DNA of 7,680 bases from the NCBI GenBank assembly GCA_018241165.1, contig JAFEEK010000445.1, positions 1 to 7,680 on the forward strand, read 5' to 3'. Numbering within the stretch: the first letter of the stretch is position 1; every line of letters starts with the position of its first letter. Both the position numbers and the translations under genes were made by a program. The DNA is from Pseudomonadota bacterium. GTDB lineage: Bacteria; Pseudomonadota; Gammaproteobacteria; Xanthomonadales; Rhodanobacteraceae. This document shows positions 5,937-7,680 of this stretch, in pieces. The notes under the pieces were generated by a model. It was not told the origin of the DNA. It saw nothing but the letters and a program-made list of their open reading frames with translations, and made no database searches.

Positions 5937-7013
5937 TCAGTCGTTCGCCGTGGCCACGCAATCGAAACTGTCGGCGAAAATCGTGTCGGCGCCCACGACA
6001 TTGCCCACGTTCATCCACAAGCGATGGACATCGCACGGGATGCGATCGGTTTGCGAGAACACGAGGAACACCGCGGCGATGCCGGTGTCGTGATCGATCC
6101 ACGGAGAGGTGCCGAATTTGCCGGTGCTCGAAACCTGCACCGCGTTGCCCAATGAGTCCACGCTGTCGCGCCACTCGCCGTAGCCATAGCCGTAATACGG
6201 TACCGGATCGGGCGTGTAGTAGATCCTCGCGCCATGCGTCTGGTCGAGCTGCATTTCGGCGAGGGAATTTGCGGCCAGGTACTGCGTGCCGTTCCACAGG
6301 CCTTGCTGCACCGCCATTTGCACCACGTTCGCGTAATCGCGCAGGGTCGAACGCACGCCGCCGGCCACATACGGATTCGGCACGCCGATGTAGGGCGGCT
6401 GCAACGAGGATGTCGCAAAATCCGTATGACTCATGCCAAGCGGCGTGGTCACTTCGTCCTGGAAAATCGTGTCCCAGCTTTTGCCGGTTGCGAGCGTGGC
6501 CATGTAACCGCCAACCTGCATGCCGTTGCCGGTATAGATGAAACCGGTGCCCGGCGGATACAACAAGGTCATGCCCAGGATCTGCTGCGCGCAACTGGCC
6601 AACGTATACGTCTGGTCGCCAAGACACGCGGCGTCGGCGTTGGGAAAGCCCGCGGTATGGCTGAACAATTCGCCCAGCGTGATGTTCGACTTGTCCGCCG
6701 GAGCGTCGGCAATGTACTTGCCGATCGTGTCGCTCCAGCTCATCGTGCCGCGCTCTACCAGACGCTCGATCGCCAGCGCCGACAGCCATTTGCTGGCCGA
6801 TGCGATGGGAATGCGCGTGGCCGTTTTGTAGGTGCCGAAATACTCCTCGTCGATCACGCTGCCGTTGCGGATCACCATCAGCGAGGCGCCGCCCAGATTT
6901 TCGCGCTGCAGCAGCGCATCGATCTGCTGCGTGACCGGCGTGAAATCGTAGGCGACGTCGGCGCGACACGAAGCCGCGGCGAAGAGTCCGAAAAGCAGGG
7001 CTGGCAGGCGCAC
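5937..7013 (-). CDS. Exported serine hydrolase, beta-lactamase/PBP class C family (PF00144-like)
   Basis: A 358-residue secreted protein. The N-terminus [18 protein letters not shown] is a signal peptide, probably cut after Ala18; the Cys at 16 is a weak lipobox alternative. The nucleophile motif SxxK is Ser72-Ala-Ser-Lys75 (ASASKWLSA). Next comes LFSHTAGFP (117-124), as in the class C/esterase family, then the second motif Tyr160 in FIYTGNGM, a variant of the YSN or YSGGG forms. PLGMSHTDF is at 191-199 and the third motif is probably GKFG at 298-301. The family includes D-aminopeptidases, esterases and PBP4*-like proteins; true beta-lactamase action is not implied. I chose GTG 7013, because AAGGA stands 7 nt upstream and the signal peptide then starts at once. 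The open frame extends to 7154 but has no signal-like start. The end, [12 protein letters not shown] (341-352), lies beyond the catalytic domain. Confidence 0.88.
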   Translation of the reverse strand: MRLPALLFGLFAAASCRADVAYDFTPVTQQIDALLQRENLGGASLMVIRNGSVIDEEYFGTYKTATRIPIASASKWLSALAIERLVERGTMSWSDTIGKYIADAPADKSNITLGELFSHTAGFPNADAACLGDQTYTLASCAQQILGMTLLYPPGTGFIYTGNGMQVGGYMATLATGKSWDTIFQDEVTTPLGMSHTDFATSSLQPPYIGVPNPYVAGGVRSTLRDYANVVQMAVQQGLWNGTQYLAANSLAEMQLDQTHGARIYYTPDPVPYYGYGYGEWRDSVDSLGNAVQVSSTGKFGTSPWIDHDTGIAAVFLVFSQTDRIPCDVHRLWMNVGNVVGADTIFADSFDCVATAND

Positions 7014-7020
7014 GGTGATG

Positions 7021-7025
7021 TCCTT
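7021..7025 (-). promoter_or_regulatory. Ribosome binding site deciding the serine hydrolase GTG start
   Basis: AAGGA on the minus strand, 7 nt before GTG 7013. It favours this start over the in-frame ATG at 7154. Confidence 0.7.
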
Positions 7026-7058
7026 GTCGCGTCGGGATGCCAACCAGAACGCGCCAGA

Positions 7059-7077
7059 CGGCGTCGAGTTGACGCCG
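7059..7077. repeat. Small perfect inverted repeat in the divergent intergenic region
   Basis: CGGCGTC (7059-7065) and GACGCCG (7071-7077) with a GAGTT loop. It lies in the 152-nt region between the hydrolase start (7013) and the CSLREA gene start (7166). It could be a regulator binding site shared by both genes, or a hairpin in the hydrolase 5' leader. The rest of the region holds an AT-richer patch (7095-7132) with TATACA at 7125-7130 as a possible -10 box for the plus-strand gene; a -35 at proper spacing is not evident. Confidence 0.4.
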
Positions 7078-7165
7078 ACATCCGCTTCAAGAAGGATTTT
7101 CTTAATTGTCCGTACACCAGGTCGTATACACTGCGCCGGCTCGTCGATTGCCAAAGGGGAATCCC

Positions 7166-7680
7166 ATGTTGCGCATTGCGCGTTGCGTTTTCGCGTTTGC
7201 GATGCTGGCCGGTTTCGCGTCTACGGCCCACGCTGAAACAACATGGACGGTCAACCAGACCGGTGAGCCAGCGACGATCGATGCGGCCAGTTGCACCGTA
7301 GCCGCCTGCACTTTGCGCGACGCGATCAACAGCGCCAGCAGCGGCGACACGATCAACTTTGCCACGAGCCTCGACGGCGCGACGATCAGCCTGACGCTGT
7401 ACACCAATTGCCTGAGCACGTCCGATGCACTCAGTGCGACTTGTCTGCCGCAATCCAGCGAGTGGGCGACGGCAGGTTACGTCACCCAGTTCGGGCCGTC
7501 GGCGTTTTATATCCCGCGGAATTTCACGCTGACCATCGATGCCGCCACGGGCATGACACATGGCCTGACCATCGCGCGCGCTTCCGGCGCGGCGAACTTT
7601 CGGTTCTTCGATGTCGGCGTCGGCGCCACGCTGAACTTGTCCGGCTTGAGCTTGCGCAACGGCCACGCGAAAGGTGGTGA
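7166..7680 (+). CDS. Exported CSLREA-motif protein, 5' part
   Basis: The first 171 residues of a longer protein, cut by the window end. ATG 7166 follows a strong AAAGGGGA ribosome site at 7153-7160. A signal peptide ends at AHA (21-23), with cleavage before Glu24. The mature part starts TTWTVNQTGEPA, then CTVAACTLRDAINSASSGDTINF: CTLRDAI (48-54) is a variant of the CSLREA motif that opens many large bacterial surface or secreted proteins with parallel beta-helix repeats. LTIARASGAANFRFFDV and GATLNLSGLSLRNG (134-166) are the first beta-helix-like rungs. An unusual stretch at about 78-112 carries two further cysteines (Cys82, Cys93). Such proteins are often hundreds to thousands of residues long; their functions are mostly unknown (adhesion or surface roles are inferred). 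Its divergent partner is the exported hydrolase. Confidence 0.85.
   Translation, partial: MLRIARCVFAFAMLAGFASTAHAETTWTVNQTGEPATIDAASCTVAACTLRDAINSASSGDTINFATSLDGATISLTLYTNCLSTSDALSATCLPQSSEWATAGYVTQFGPSAFYIPRNFTLTIDAATGMTHGLTIARASGAANFRFFDVGVGATLNLSGLSLRNGHAKGG

Noticed and set aside
5864..6001. N-terminal extension of folE
   Set aside because: It would read through the hairpin and the antisense 3' end of the hydrolase gene; GTP cyclohydrolase I proteins do not carry such a segment.
7106..7130. Sigma-70 promoter TTGTCC ... TATACA for the CSLREA gene
   Set aside because: The boxes are only 13 nt apart, too short for a normal sigma-70 promoter; kept only as a possible -10 within the intergenic note.
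6234..7301. 355-codon open frame on the plus strand opposite the serine hydrolase
   Set aside because: Antisense to an intact family member, crosses the divergent intergenic region, and gives no recognisable product.

Overview
The window is a GC-rich chromosomal stretch from what is most likely a gammaproteobacterium of the Xanthomonadales/Lysobacterales group (Rhodanobacteraceae-like). That placement is an inference. It rests on the base composition, the bioH-bioC gene order known from Xanthomonas relatives, the short dispersed hairpin repeats, and exported proteins of a type common in that group. Nothing indicates a phage, plasmid, transposase, CRISPR array, tRNA or rRNA. Eight recognisable protein genes plus one small new candidate gene cover nearly all of it.

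Layout. (1) 1-1130, plus strand: the 3' end of bioH and all of bioC, joined by an ATGA overlap. BioC methylates malonyl-ACP so that it can enter fatty acid synthesis, and BioH later removes the methyl ester from pimeloyl-ACP, so the pair handles the pimelate part of biotin synthesis. (2) 1131-1302: a non-coding gap filled by two inverted copies of a ~50-nt hairpin element. (3) 1303-1986, minus strand: tag (3-methyladenine DNA glycosylase I), followed 9 nt later by a 33-codon frame with a CPYC motif and its own ribosome binding site. (4) 1987-2140: a divergent intergenic region holding a second kind of dispersed hairpin repeat. (5) 2141-3028, plus strand: an EamA/DMT-family exporter, whose 3' end overlaps the convergent gene by 20 bp.

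(6) 3009-5863, minus strand: a tightly packed set, folE (GTP cyclohydrolase I), a TCR/Tet-like MFS transporter, and a fold-type II PLP enzyme of the serine racemase / threonine dehydratase group. The gaps are 9 nt and a 4-nt overlap, so they are probably co-transcribed, although the three functions have no obvious common pathway. (7) 5937-7013, minus strand: an exported serine hydrolase of the beta-lactamase/PBP (class C) family with a short C-terminal tail. (8) 7166-7680, plus strand: the start of an exported protein with a CSLREA-type N-terminal motif, divergent from the hydrolase and cut by the window end.

Most of the window is ordinary housekeeping and accessory chromosome. The less explained points are the small CPYC frame behind tag, the head-to-head repeat pair next to it, the racemase-like active site in the folE operon, the C-terminal tail on the hydrolase, and the cysteine-containing insert in the CSLREA protein. 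I did not find a convincing new multi-gene system.
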